Below, in pieces: positions 1 to 8,320 of a DNA stretch of 45,063 nt. The notes beneath the pieces are model-generated. The model saw nothing but the letters and a program-made list of their open reading frames with translations. It was not told the DNA's origin and made no database searches. Both the position numbers and the translations under genes were made by a program. Numbering within the stretch: the stretch's first letter is position 1; each line of letters starts with the position of its first letter. Source of the stretch: Muribaculaceae bacterium (GTDB lineage Bacteria; Bacteroidota; Bacteroidia; Bacteroidales; Muribaculaceae); assembly GCA_017557665.1 (NCBI GenBank), contig JAFYYI010000054.1:1-45063 (forward strand). Reading direction: 5' to 3'.

Positions 1-40
1 GAATTAGGAATTAGGAATTAGGAATGAGGAGTTAGGAATG
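1..40. repeat. Octamer tandem repeat (GGAATTAG-like)
   Basis: The window opens inside a short tandem repeat with an 8-base unit, GGAATTAG. About three exact copies are followed by degenerate copies (GGAATGAG, GAGTTAGG). The left edge is cut by the window. Like the other short tandems here it contains TAG, and a period of 8 puts TAG in all three frames. No gene is visible in 1-332. Confidence 0.75.
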
Positions 41-130
41 GGGCTTCGTTTGGACGAGGCCGCATACGCTACAGCCACAACAAACAAAGTCGTTCATTGC
101 AGTTCAACGATATAACGTAGTTTGAAAGCC

Positions 131-332
131 GCGCGCGGATGCCATAGTACTTCTTGTCTTTCTTGTCGTAAAAAAAACCGAGCGCGGATGCCCTAGTACT
201 TCTTGTCTTTCTTGTCGTTTAAAAAAGACGAGCGCGACAGCCCTTGTATTTATTGTACTTATTGTTTTCCTTTTATCAGGAGCGCGGATGCCTTAAAAGC
301 ATTGTTGTTTGAAAGAAGAGCGCGGACGCGTC
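131..332. repeat. Imperfect direct repeats, about 50-base period, next to ruvC
   Basis: The core GCGCGGATGCC is exact at 133-143, 182-192 and 282-292, with degenerate copies near 231-243 (GCGCGACAGCC) and 320-330 (GCGCGGACGCG). Spacing is 49-50 bases except for the last, shorter unit. In the first two units the core is followed by a pyrimidine-rich segment (TAGTACTTCTTG, then TCTTTCTTGTCG) and an A-run. The array ends at the ruvC stop codon, so it forms the 3' trailer of the ruvC transcript. Read on the minus strand, unit 2 gives CCG-CGCT-CGG followed by eight T, which resembles a very small terminator. The origin of the repeat is unknown. Confidence 0.7.
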
Positions 333-899
333 TTATTTCTTGACGCGGTCGGGGTGCTGGGCGACGAAGGATTTCCAGGATTTGGTGCCCTTGCCGGTGA
401 AGGGCTTGTTGCGCTCATAGAAGTGGCACAGGGCGGCAGCGAGGGCGTCGGTGGCGTCGAGCAGGTGCGGCATCTGGGATTCGTCGATGCCCAGCGTGCG
501 CTGCAGCATCAGGGCCACCTGCTCCTTGCTGGCGGCACCGTTGCCGGTAATGGCCATCTTGATTTTTCGGGGCTCGTACTCGCTGATGGGAATCTGACGG
601 TTGAGTGCGGCGACCATGGCCACACCCTGGGCCCGTCCCAGCTTGAGCATCGACTGGACGTTCTTGCCGTAGAAAGGTGCCTCGATGGCCATCTCATCGG
701 GCAAGTATTCCTCGATGACGCCGCTCACGCGCTCATAGATGTGGCGCAGCCTCATGTAATGGTCTTCCATGCGACCCAGCTGCAGCACGCCCATGACGAT
801 GAGCTCGGGTTTCTTGCCGTTCACCCCGAGCAAGGCATATCCCATGACATTGGTGCCCGGATCGATGCCGATGATGATATTATCATATCGCTGCTCCAT
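333..899 (-). CDS. ruvC: RuvC Holliday junction endodeoxyribonuclease
   Basis: RuvC is the nuclease that cuts Holliday junctions symmetrically during recombination, acting with RuvAB. The protein starts MEQRYDN and is 188 residues, slightly longer than E. coli RuvC (173). The four acidic catalytic residues are at the expected places: D13 in GIDPGT, E73 in AIEAPF, and D148 and D151 in LLDATDAL. A longer reading begins at a TTG codon (911), but that codon overlaps the promoter -7 box at 909-916, so the ATG at 899 is preferred. The gene stands alone, with a divergent promoter on its upstream side and repeats right after its stop. The assignment is secure. Confidence 0.95.
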   Translation of the reverse strand: MEQRYDNIIIGIDPGTNVMGYALLGVNGKKPELIVMGVLQLGRMEDHYMRLRHIYERVSGVIEEYLPDEMAIEAPFYGKNVQSMLKLGRAQGVAMVAALNRQIPISEYEPRKIKMAITGNGAASKEQVALMLQRTLGIDESQMPHLLDATDALAAALCHFYERNKPFTGKGTKSWKSFVAQHPDRVKK

Positions 900-908
900 T
901 GCTGGCGA

Positions 909-939
909 CAAAATTAACTCTTTTTTTACACTTCAACAA
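909..939 (-). promoter_or_regulatory. ruvC promoter (Bacteroidetes type)
   Basis: On the minus strand TAATTTTG (909-916) fits the Bacteroidetes -7 box TAnnTTTG. A TTG at 937-939 lies 20 bases upstream as a possible -33 element. The leader before the ATG would be only a few bases. Confidence 0.55.
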
Positions 940-950
940 GAAAAAAGGAC

Positions 951-1066
951 TACCTTTGCTCACAGCGAAGCCAGGCGACATCTTGATTAATGGAGTGGAA
1001 ATAGACTTCGCAAACCGAACAAACTGTTGTTTTTATGACTATTTCCGAGAATTATATGTATATTTG
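951..1066 (+). promoter_or_regulatory. Two candidate -7 boxes for the YARHG gene
   Basis: TACCTTTG at 951-958 and TATATTTG at 1059-1066 both match TAnnTTTG on the plus strand. The second lies 29 bases before the ATG at 1096 and is the more likely. A clear -33 TTTG is not visible for either. The gap is divergent from ruvC. Confidence 0.45.
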
Positions 1067-1095
1067 CCATCGGAATAACAAAAAATTATACTGAT

Positions 1096-2235
1096 ATGAT
1101 ACGCAACCTAACATTTCTGATTATGGTCACCATCGCACTAGGCCTCAGCGCCCAGAGACCAGAATTTAACGGCGACGGACTGGATGACACCGATTGCCAA
1201 TACCTCGCCGACACGGCAGCCAGCCACATCGCAGCCCACATGAAGGTCCGCAAAGCCACCACTCGTGTCTTACCCATCACAAAGTATCTCACCAATTCCA
1301 AGCATACCTGGACCGACGGTGTGTACACATTCTACACAGATTATGACGATGAGGGTTACATCAGTTTAGGTGGGCTCCCCTTCAGTGCCGATTTGGATCT
1401 TTTTGACTTCATCGGGCCCCTCTCGGTCAAGAAAGGGAAAATCCTGGTCGAGGACAAGCCCCAGGCGCGTGTCAACGTCGAGAAGATCGGCGACTTTGTC
1501 ATGCTCGTTGAGCGCGACCAGGCTGGCATACCCGTCAGAGCCTTCCACAGCGTGTCCGAAGAGTACGAGCGCAATTATTACATGGTGTTGCTCTTCAACT
1601 ACATGCTGGCAGGACATTACACCGCTCCCGACAGCTCGGATGTCATCTTCGGCCCCAAGATGCCCTTCTATAGCGGATATAAATATGCCAAGGACCCGGG
1701 CATTTGCAGTTTCTTCTACGACTTCAATAGTGGCGACTTGCTCATCAGCTATGGCTGGAAAAGGGTTTCACGTGGCAATCCAGACCTCAAAAAGGATGAG
1801 CGCATGCCCGGTGAGGGCGGTGCAGGAGCCTTGATGAATCCCATGGTCTGGAAGATTGTCCCGACAGTCGCCGGCCTGGATGTCAAAATCATACACGATG
1901 AGCCGTTTGTCGATCACAATCCTCGCATCGGCGGGTATGGTGACGAGGTCAGCCTGACCTATGTGGAGTCACCCTTCAAGGACATGCCCGGCCACTGGGC
2001 TTTCGCTTCAGTCATTCCCTTGACCCACACGCTGCTGAAGATGTTCCCCAAGGAAGTGCTCACGCTGATGCGCGGCGAGATTTATGCCCGTCATGGCGAC
2101 ACCTTCAAGGATCCCGACACCCAGCGCTACTTTGACGCCCAGCCCTGGTACAAGAAGTCAGGTCAAGCGGTCAAGCTTACCGATGTCGAGCGCTACAACT
2201 ACCAGCTCATCAAGCAGGTGGAGCAGTCCAAGTAA
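1096..2235 (+). CDS. Secreted YARHG domain protein
   Basis: This is a 379-residue exported protein of unknown function. A signal peptide covers about residues 1-19 and ends near LGLSAQ. The C-terminal 60 residues form a YARHG domain: the signature YARHG occurs in GEIYARHGDTF and is followed by YFDAQPWYKK and a closing helix. This domain is common on extracellular or cell-surface proteins and is thought to act in the cell envelope. The central part (about 30-310) has no domain I recognise. The gene is monocistronic and ends convergently against the amylase at a shared terminator. Identity of the YARHG domain is firm; the role is not known. Confidence 0.8.
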   Translation: MIRNLTFLIMVTIALGLSAQRPEFNGDGLDDTDCQYLADTAASHIAAHMKVRKATTRVLPITKYLTNSKHTWTDGVYTFYTDYDDEGYISLGGLPFSADLDLFDFIGPLSVKKGKILVEDKPQARVNVEKIGDFVMLVERDQAGIPVRAFHSVSEEYERNYYMVLLFNYMLAGHYTAPDSSDVIFGPKMPFYSGYKYAKDPGICSFFYDFNSGDLLISYGWKRVSRGNPDLKKDERMPGEGGAGALMNPMVWKIVPTVAGLDVKIIHDEPFVDHNPRIGGYGDEVSLTYVESPFKDMPGHWAFASVIPLTHTLLKMFPKEVLTLMRGEIYARHGDTFKDPDTQRYFDAQPWYKKSGQAVKLTDVERYNYQLIKQVEQSK

Positions 2236-2262
2236 ACAGACACAGCCACCCAATAATACATC

Positions 2263-2296
2263 GAGCGGGCAAGTGGAATGAACCACTTGCCCGCTC
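2263..2296. terminator. Bidirectional terminator between the YARHG and amylase genes
   Basis: A perfect 14-bp stem (GAGCGGGCAAGTGG with CCACTTGCCCGCTC) encloses the loop AATGAA. It sits between two convergent stop codons. The plus side has TTGATTT after the stem and the minus side has TGTATTATT, so it can serve both genes although neither U-run is perfect. Confidence 0.8.
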
Positions 2297-2326
2297 TTGA
2301 TTTCGTCTCGTTCAAGAGAGCTGGGG

Positions 2327-5300
2327 TTACCAGGCGCCGTTGACGATGTAATTGATGAGCATGATCACATCACTGATGTTGATGATGCCGTTCTCGTCGC
2401 AATCGGCATTCTGCACATTCAAATCGGCCAAAGTCTCATTCAACACAGCATTGATGACCAGAATCGCGTCGCTGATGTTGATAACGCCATCCTCGTTGGC
2501 ATCGCCACGCACCACAGGCTGCGGTTCGGTCCACTTCTCCACCACGAGGATACCCTGTGACAGATACAACGTCAGGTTATACTTGCCGGTGGCAATCCTG
2601 AAGGAGTTGGAGCCCTGAACTACGGGCAGGTTGGTGCCCAAGCGAGCCTCGTTGATGAGGTAGTTGTTGGAGGTGGCGCCCATGCGGTAGTTGGCAATCT
2701 CATCCCATGAGGAGCCGAGCTTTGTGGTGAAACTGAAGTAGCTGTAACCGCCGTAAGGATCCACAAATTGGATGGTGGCGATGTACTTCTCACCGTTGGT
2801 TGTCGTCATCTCAAAGCCGTTGCTGGGAGACCAGCTAGCGGAGTTGATGTTACCCAAGACATACACTTTCTCAAAGCCCGCAGCACCGGTTCCGGCATAC
2901 TTCTCGGTCACGTCGAGATAGGTGTCGGCCGCATCATAGTTCAGACCGGTCAGGTCGCTGTTGGGATAGATGAAGTAGGCGTCACGCGTCACGGTGATTT
3001 CCGACGTCTGGTTCTCGAAGCCGCTCTCGCCATTGTTGAAGATGAGCGACAGCTTGTCGGCGTCAACGTGCAGGCAGTACCACTCCATGTCGTTGACCGT
3101 CACCTTGTCCAGGCTGCTGATGGCCTTGCCGGGCCATTGGGAACCCGTCACGCTGCCCTCGTCGGTCCACGCCCAAACATGGGCATTGGTCATCGATGAT
3201 TTCACATACACGTTGATGCCCGTGGTAGCGGCACTGGTGATGGTGTAGATGTAGCTCTCGACGCTCTCGACCTGGTTACCATTGAGGACGCCCACCTTGA
3301 GGGTGGTGTTCTCAGTAAAGGTCATGCTGGTCGAGGCTGTGATTGTAGCGCTGCTGGTGGTGGGCTCGCTGCCATCGGTGGTATAGACGAGCGTCGTGCC
3401 ACTCTGGCTGGGTGCCACGGTGAGGTTCACGCTGCCCACGTAGTTGCCGGCGGGTTTGCTCACCACAGGATAACCGACGATGCTGCCATCCTTGGCCACA
3501 TGTTCCCAATCGATGCCCTCGCTGATGAACAGGTTGTAACCTTCACCGCCCTGCACCAGGGTGTAGCCGGTGGGCGTGCCGTTGAAGACAGCGCCGCCAA
3601 CCTGCAGGTACAGGTTGCCACGGGTGCCCTGCGTCTCGAGGATGTAGCCGCCGCTAATCTCCTGCTGGGTGAGGATAGCGCTCTGGTTGTGAACGCCAGC
3701 GGCACGGCGGGCCTTGATGCAGTTGTTGATTTCGTCGGTATAAACGAGATAGTGCTTATAGAAGATACACGGCGTGCCCGGCATCGTCAGGATAAAGGCG
3801 TTGGCCGGCATGATGTTGGTCTTCAAGCAGTCGTAGTTGGTGTTTTGACCAGTGTCGTGGTTATCGACGAAGGTCACCGAGTAACGCTGGTAATTGGGGT
3901 CGGCGGCCAGGCCCTTGTCGTTCAGAGCGCTCCAGTTGCCGGCAGCAAATGCGCTCTGCAACGGATACTTCAGCGCGAAGTCGAACACGGCGGTCTGGAT
4001 GCGGTCGTCCTGCTTGGTCTCGTTGAGCCACCAGCGCAGGGTCTCGGAATTACCGTCCCAATACTCACCCACCGAGAAAGTGGGCTGCGAGGCCTTGTTG
4101 TACAGGCCCACATAGTAGCCGGCATAGCCCTTGCACATGTCATAGCGGAAACCGTCATAACCCAGCTCGTCAATCAGGAACTTCTGGTAGGTCTTGACAT
4201 TCTTCTGCACATTGGAGCTAGTGTGATCCAGGTCACGGCTGCCGTCAAAGTTCTCGCCTTCGTCGGCAGCACCTGTCGGAGTGTAGCCAGAGCCAGCGCA
4301 CTCATCATTGCTGCAGATGTCGGCGAGCGACCACGTCATGCTGTAGGTCTCACCCGTCACGGGACCTGTCACGGTCTCGTTGGGGAAGTCCACCCAACCG
4401 GTCTTGCCGCTCTTGTGGTTGATGACCATGTCCATGATGACGCTGGTGTTGTGCTCATGGAAGGTCGAAATCATGTCGCGCAGCTGGTTCTCGGTACCGA
4501 AAACGGAGTTGTGCTTGAGCCAGTAAACGGGCATGTAACCCATGCTCTGGGAATTGCCGAACTCATCGATGCTGCCCGAGTTGGGCACCCACACCACGTC
4601 GAAGTACTGACACAAGTCTTGAGCCTCCTCGGTGAGTGTTGTCCAGCGCGTGGCCTTGAAGCTGTCCCAATAGAAACCTTGCAGCATCACACCGCCATAC
4701 ATGGCAGGCCAGCCCTTGCCGGCAACAGGACCGCCGCCACTGTCACGCGTGATGACGCAAGTGCGGGCGAGCACATTGACGGTGATGGTATAGGTGCCGG
4801 CAGGAATGCGGAACGCGATGTCGACATTCTCGCCCAACTGATTCATGGGAATCGTCTGTCCCAATGTCGTGGATGTCACCCAGTAGTTGCCATCGCTCAT
4901 CGGAGTGAGACGGTAGGGCGCTATGCCGACCCAATCGTCACTGTTCGCGCCAAGCTTGGTCGTGAACGAGAAATAGCTCACGTTGGCATCCTCCTCCGAC
5001 CACTCGCCATTAAAGGTCACCTGGCTCGTGAACACGTTGCCGTCGGTGGTATTCATCTCAACGCCCACGCTGGGATCCCAACTGTTACCCTGAGCCTCTC
5101 CCAGGATATAGAGATGACCGGTGACGGGATTGACGGAGCCACCATCACCTGCAATCCTGAAGCGCTTGTTGATGGTGTCAAAGGTGAAGACATACTGCGA
5201 GCCGTTGCCCGTGAAGTAGTAAGCGCCCTCGGCACTCTTCTGGGTGGAAATCCAGATGTCACTGGTAGCAACCGCCTGGTCACCTCCTGTCGGGCCATAG

Positions 5301-5551
5301 CGGTAGTTGTTGTTGAACGTGGACCAGTCATCGGATGACGCAGCCAGCTGGTCGGCAAACACAAAATACACCTGACCACTGATGGTAGCCGTGTAACTGT
5401 AAGTGCCGTCGGCCTTGCCGGTCATCTGTACGCCGCCGGCAGGGTTCCAGCCTCCAAACGGCCCGTCACCCACGATATACATCGCAGCGCTGGCTTGCAT
5501 CGCCAGCAACGACACCACAAGGGTGAGAAACAGAGTAAATTTCTTTTTCAT
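2327..5551 (-). CDS. Secreted multidomain GH13 alpha-amylase with dockerin-like C-terminus
   Basis: This is a 1074-residue secreted starch-degrading enzyme. Signal peptide about 1-23 (ends MQASAA). Two SusE/SusF-like beta domains occupy about 24-135 and 145-270. The GH13 barrel covers about 280-700, with DMVINH (region I), nucleophile D471 in GFRYD, acid/base E496 in SVGEYWDG and D566 in FVDNHD. A chitobiase C-terminal-like domain follows at about 715-795 (YTTDGSEPT) and a CBM26-like starch-binding domain at about 800-890. A third SusF-like domain spans about 915-1010. The last 60 residues carry two dockerin-like repeats (GDANEDGVINISD, then DENGIINISD). The domain family assignment is firm; substrate preference for starch is inferred from the binding domains. 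It is not in a visible sus operon. Confidence 0.92.
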   Translation of the reverse strand: MKKKFTLFLTLVVSLLAMQASAAMYIVGDGPFGGWNPAGGVQMTGKADGTYSYTATISGQVYFVFADQLAASSDDWSTFNNNYRYGPTGGDQAVATSDIWISTQKSAEGAYYFTGNGSQYVFTFDTINKRFRIAGDGGSVNPVTGHLYILGEAQGNSWDPSVGVEMNTTDGNVFTSQVTFNGEWSEEDANVSYFSFTTKLGANSDDWVGIAPYRLTPMSDGNYWVTSTTLGQTIPMNQLGENVDIAFRIPAGTYTITVNVLARTCVITRDSGGGPVAGKGWPAMYGGVMLQGFYWDSFKATRWTTLTEEAQDLCQYFDVVWVPNSGSIDEFGNSQSMGYMPVYWLKHNSVFGTENQLRDMISTFHEHNTSVIMDMVINHKSGKTGWVDFPNETVTGPVTGETYSMTWSLADICSNDECAGSGYTPTGAADEGENFDGSRDLDHTSSNVQKNVKTYQKFLIDELGYDGFRYDMCKGYAGYYVGLYNKASQPTFSVGEYWDGNSETLRWWLNETKQDDRIQTAVFDFALKYPLQSAFAAGNWSALNDKGLAADPNYQRYSVTFVDNHDTGQNTNYDCLKTNIMPANAFILTMPGTPCIFYKHYLVYTDEINNCIKARRAAGVHNQSAILTQQEISGGYILETQGTRGNLYLQVGGAVFNGTPTGYTLVQGGEGYNLFISEGIDWEHVAKDGSIVGYPVVSKPAGNYVGSVNLTVAPSQSGTTLVYTTDGSEPTTSSATITASTSMTFTENTTLKVGVLNGNQVESVESYIYTITSAATTGINVYVKSSMTNAHVWAWTDEGSVTGSQWPGKAISSLDKVTVNDMEWYCLHVDADKLSLIFNNGESGFENQTSEITVTRDAYFIYPNSDLTGLNYDAADTYLDVTEKYAGTGAAGFEKVYVLGNINSASWSPSNGFEMTTTNGEKYIATIQFVDPYGGYSYFSFTTKLGSSWDEIANYRMGATSNNYLINEARLGTNLPVVQGSNSFRIATGKYNLTLYLSQGILVVEKWTEPQPVVRGDANEDGVINISDAILVINAVLNETLADLNVQNADCDENGIINISDVIMLINYIVNGAW

Positions 5552-5611
5552 ATTACTTGGTCATTTAATTAGGATATGGTTTGAATTCTTTTGGTTATTC
5601 CGATGGTGACT

Positions 5612-5626
5612 GGGCTGCGGCAGCCC
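5612..5626. promoter_or_regulatory. Hairpin in the amylase 5' leader
   Basis: GGGCTG-CGG-CAGCCC forms a perfect 6-bp hairpin between the amylase promoter candidate (5644-5651) and its start (5551), so it lies in the leader RNA. No U-run follows. A role in mRNA stability or control is only a guess. Confidence 0.4.
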
Positions 5627-5643
5627 GTTTCCTTAGCAGTCTC

Positions 5644-5651
5644 CAAAATTA
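5644..5651 (-). promoter_or_regulatory. Amylase promoter -7 box
   Basis: TAATTTTG on the minus strand matches TAnnTTTG and would give a leader of about 85 bases containing the 5612-5626 hairpin. A -33 element is not clear. Confidence 0.45.
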
Positions 5652-5859
5652 ATCATTCTTGCCCACATTATTATAAAATCCCTGCCAGCGCAAACTCAAA
5701 AAACAACGCAAACGATTGCACGCCTGCCATCTACCTCATATGCCGACATTTCCACGTTACGGCAGCTCAAGATTTGAAAGGCGAGAAGCAGAAAGGGTGT
5801 TTTTCTTGCCCTTTTTGTCTTTCTTGTCCTCCATCGGCTCAAAACTCTAAAAAAAGCAC

Positions 5860-5867
5860 TATCTTTG
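5860..5867 (+). promoter_or_regulatory. Promoter -7 box of the HAD phosphatase gene
   Basis: TATCTTTG on the plus strand matches TAnnTTTG and lies 21 bases before the ATG at 5889. It overlaps an upstream in-frame start at 5865, which argues against that start. Confidence 0.55.
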
Positions 5868-5888
5868 TCAAAAATTACAGATGCTATC

Positions 5889-6557
5889 ATGAAGAAGCTG
5901 GTGATATTTGACTTGGACGGCACGCTGCTCAACACCATCGAGGACCTTGGGCAGGCAGCCAACTACGCACTGGAGCGCAACGGCTATGCCACCCACAGCA
6001 TGGCGAGTTATCCTTATTTCGTCGGCAATGGCGTTCGCCGCCTAGTGACCCGTGTGCTGCCCGAGGATGCCCGCGACGACGACACCGTGGAGCGCGTGTT
6101 GTCGGACTTCATCGGCTACTATGACGAGCACTGCACCGACTACACCAAACCCTATAACGGCATTCCCGAGCTGTTGCAGGACCTGCGCGACACGGGTGTG
6201 GCAGTCGCTGTGGCCAGCAACAAGTACCAGAAAGCTGTCGACAAAATCATCCCCCACTTCTTTCCCGACATCAATTTCATCGCTATCGAGGGACACCGCG
6301 ACGGCGTGAACGTCAAGCCCGATCCCAGCGTGGTCTTCTCCATCCTTGCCCAGGCTCGCCTGGCGAAGAGCGACACGCTCTATGTGGGAGACAGCGGCGT
6401 TGACATGGAAACGGCACGACGGGCATGTATCGACTCGGTGGGTGTCACATGGGGTTTTCGCAGCAAGAAAGAACTAGTCGAGTATCACGCCGACGCCATT
6501 GTGGGCAACCCGGTGGATATTCTTGACATCGTGGAAAACGGCATTCAGATAAGTTAG
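5889..6557 (+). CDS. HAD family hydrolase, phosphoglycolate phosphatase type
   Basis: This is a cytoplasmic HAD-superfamily phosphatase of 222 residues, the usual size for Gph/PgmB-like enzymes. Motif I is FDLDGTL with D8 and D10; motif II is VASNK; the motif III lysine is in VKPDP; motif IV is GDSGVDMETA. The alpha-helical cap lies between motifs I and II. Dephosphorylation of 2-phosphoglycolate is the usual annotation, but substrate cannot be told from sequence in this family (pyrophosphatase PpaX and beta-phosphoglucomutase are relatives). The start at MKKLVIF fits the promoter at 5860-5867. It is followed after 48 bases by the transporter gene on the same strand. Confidence 0.85.
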   Translation: MKKLVIFDLDGTLLNTIEDLGQAANYALERNGYATHSMASYPYFVGNGVRRLVTRVLPEDARDDDTVERVLSDFIGYYDEHCTDYTKPYNGIPELLQDLRDTGVAVAVASNKYQKAVDKIIPHFFPDINFIAIEGHRDGVNVKPDPSVVFSILAQARLAKSDTLYVGDSGVDMETARRACIDSVGVTWGFRSKKELVEYHADAIVGNPVDILDIVENGIQIS

Positions 6558-6605
6558 GAATCAGAAGTTGGTAATCGCCTGATTAGAATTGAAAAACTGA
6601 AAAAC

Positions 6606-8291
6606 ATGGATTGGATCACTGAATTGTTCATCGGCAACAGTGTGGCACACACACTACTCATCTATGCCATCGTCATCGCCATCGGCGTCCTCCTGGGCAA
6701 AGTAAAGATTTTCGGCATCTCGCTGGGGGCGACATTCGTCCTCTTCTGCGGCATTCTCGTCGGGCACCTGGGTGTAACCGTTGACGCCGCCACACTCAAG
6801 TTCATCCAGGAGTTTGGACTGATTCTTTTCATTTTCTCTATCGGTCTGCAAGTGGGTCCCAGCTTTTTCTCCTCGTTCAAGCACGAGGGCATCCAGCTCA
6901 ACGGGGTGGCGATGCTTATCGTGGCGCTCAACGTGGTAGTGGCGCTGGCCATCTACTTCATCGCAGGCAACATCAACATCACCGACATGGTGGGTGTGAT
7001 GAGCGGTGCCGTGACCAACACGCCCGGACTGGGTGCCGCACAACAGGCCCTCATTGAGACCGTTGGCGACCGTGCCGCCGATCTCAACGAGTCGATGTCG
7101 CTGGGCTATGCCGCCGCCTATCCCCTTGGCGTCATCGGCATCATCCTGTCGATGGTGCTGTTGAGAATCTTCTTTCACGTCAATGTTGACAAGGAGATTG
7201 AGGACATCGAGCGCGAGAAGGAAGATAGCCAACTCAAGCCCCACGTCGTTACCTATCAGGTGACCAACAAACTCATCTATGACATTCCCGTGACGCGTCT
7301 CCACACCATCATTGACCGCAATTTCACCATCTCGCGGATGAAGCGTGCCGACGACACCGTCGAAATTCCGCAGGGAGAGACCGTCATCCACCAGGACGAC
7401 GTGCTGCGCATCGTCATGAGCGCCCACGATCAGGACATCTTTGACGCCATCATCGGCCCCCACGTGGACATTGACTGGCAGCTCGAGACCTCACCCAAGG
7501 GCATCGTGAGCAAGCGCATCGTCATCACCAACAACGAACTCAATGGCCGCAAAATCGGCTCTATCCGCCTGCATGAGGGCTACAAAGTCAATATCACCCG
7601 CGTCTATCGCGCCGGTGTCGAGCTGCTGGCCAGCCCCAACCTGTCGCTGCAAGTGGGTGACCGCCTCACCGTTGTGGGTCGTGAGGAGGATGTGGACCGC
7701 CTGGGCAAACGCATGGGCGATTCCTACAAGCGTCTGGAGCACCCCAACCTGTTCACCATGTTCATCGGCATTTTCCTGGGTATCCTCGTGGGCTCCATCC
7801 CCATCATGCTGCCAGGAATGTCAGTGCCCATGAAACTGGGTCTTGCCGGAGGTCCCCTCATCGTGGCCATCCTCATTGGCCGCTACGGCTACAAAGCACG
7901 TCTTGTCACTTATACCAGCACCGCCGCGAGCCTCATGTTGCGTGAGCTGGGCCTGTGCCTCTTCCTGGCCTCGGTGGGCCTTGCCGCTGGTGGCAAATTC
8001 GTATCGACAATCCTGAGTTCAAACGGTGCATTGTGGGTTCTTTACGGCTTCCTGATTACCATGATTCCGCTGCTCATCGCAGTGGTTGTCGCACGTGCCA
8101 AACTGCGCCTCAACTATTGCACCATCATGGGCCTCGTTGCCGGAGCCACGACCGATCCTCCCGCCCTGGGCTATGCCAACACCACAGCCGGTAACGATGC
8201 CCCAGCCGTCGCCTATGCCACAGTCTATCCCTTGACAATGTTCATGCGCGTGCTCATCGCCGAACTCATCATCATGTTCGCCGTCGCCTAG
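6606..8291 (+). CDS. AspT/YidE/YbjL family transporter with RCK_C domains
   Basis: This is an inner-membrane protein of 561 residues, the typical length of the aspartate:alanine exchanger family. Two blocks of hydrophobic segments (about 10-190 and 385-560) surround a cytoplasmic part with two TrkA-C/RCK_C-like domains (about 210-290 and 295-375; VGREEDVDRLGK marks the end of the second). Each membrane half carries a family repeat, with VTNTPGLGAAQQAL in the first and ATTDPPALGYAN in the second. Family members exchange dicarboxylates or amino acids; the substrate here is unknown. It shares direction with the HAD gene 48 bases upstream and may be cotranscribed. No clear terminator follows it. 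Confidence 0.88.
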   Translation: MDWITELFIGNSVAHTLLIYAIVIAIGVLLGKVKIFGISLGATFVLFCGILVGHLGVTVDAATLKFIQEFGLILFIFSIGLQVGPSFFSSFKHEGIQLNGVAMLIVALNVVVALAIYFIAGNINITDMVGVMSGAVTNTPGLGAAQQALIETVGDRAADLNESMSLGYAAAYPLGVIGIILSMVLLRIFFHVNVDKEIEDIEREKEDSQLKPHVVTYQVTNKLIYDIPVTRLHTIIDRNFTISRMKRADDTVEIPQGETVIHQDDVLRIVMSAHDQDIFDAIIGPHVDIDWQLETSPKGIVSKRIVITNNELNGRKIGSIRLHEGYKVNITRVYRAGVELLASPNLSLQVGDRLTVVGREEDVDRLGKRMGDSYKRLEHPNLFTMFIGIFLGILVGSIPIMLPGMSVPMKLGLAGGPLIVAILIGRYGYKARLVTYTSTAASLMLRELGLCLFLASVGLAAGGKFVSTILSSNGALWVLYGFLITMIPLLIAVVVARAKLRLNYCTIMGLVAGATTDPPALGYANTTAGNDAPAVAYATVYPLTMFMRVLIAELIIMFAVA

Positions 8292-8320
8292 CGTTACGAA
8301 TTCCACGACTTCACTATTAA

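Noticed and set aside
131..332. CRISPR array
   Set aside because: Units have a regular period, but the spacer-like parts are themselves similar pyrimidine tracts and the repeats degenerate quickly; no cas genes are near.
309..917. 202-codon plus-strand frame opposite ruvC
   Set aside because: It is antisense to ruvC, whose catalytic residues are all intact, and its translation has low-complexity, shadow-like composition with no family features.
3500..5338. 612-codon plus-strand frame opposite the amylase
   Set aside because: The length reflects GC-rich codon bias on the true minus-strand gene. It has no domain, signal or promoter, and the GH13 motifs lie on the other strand.
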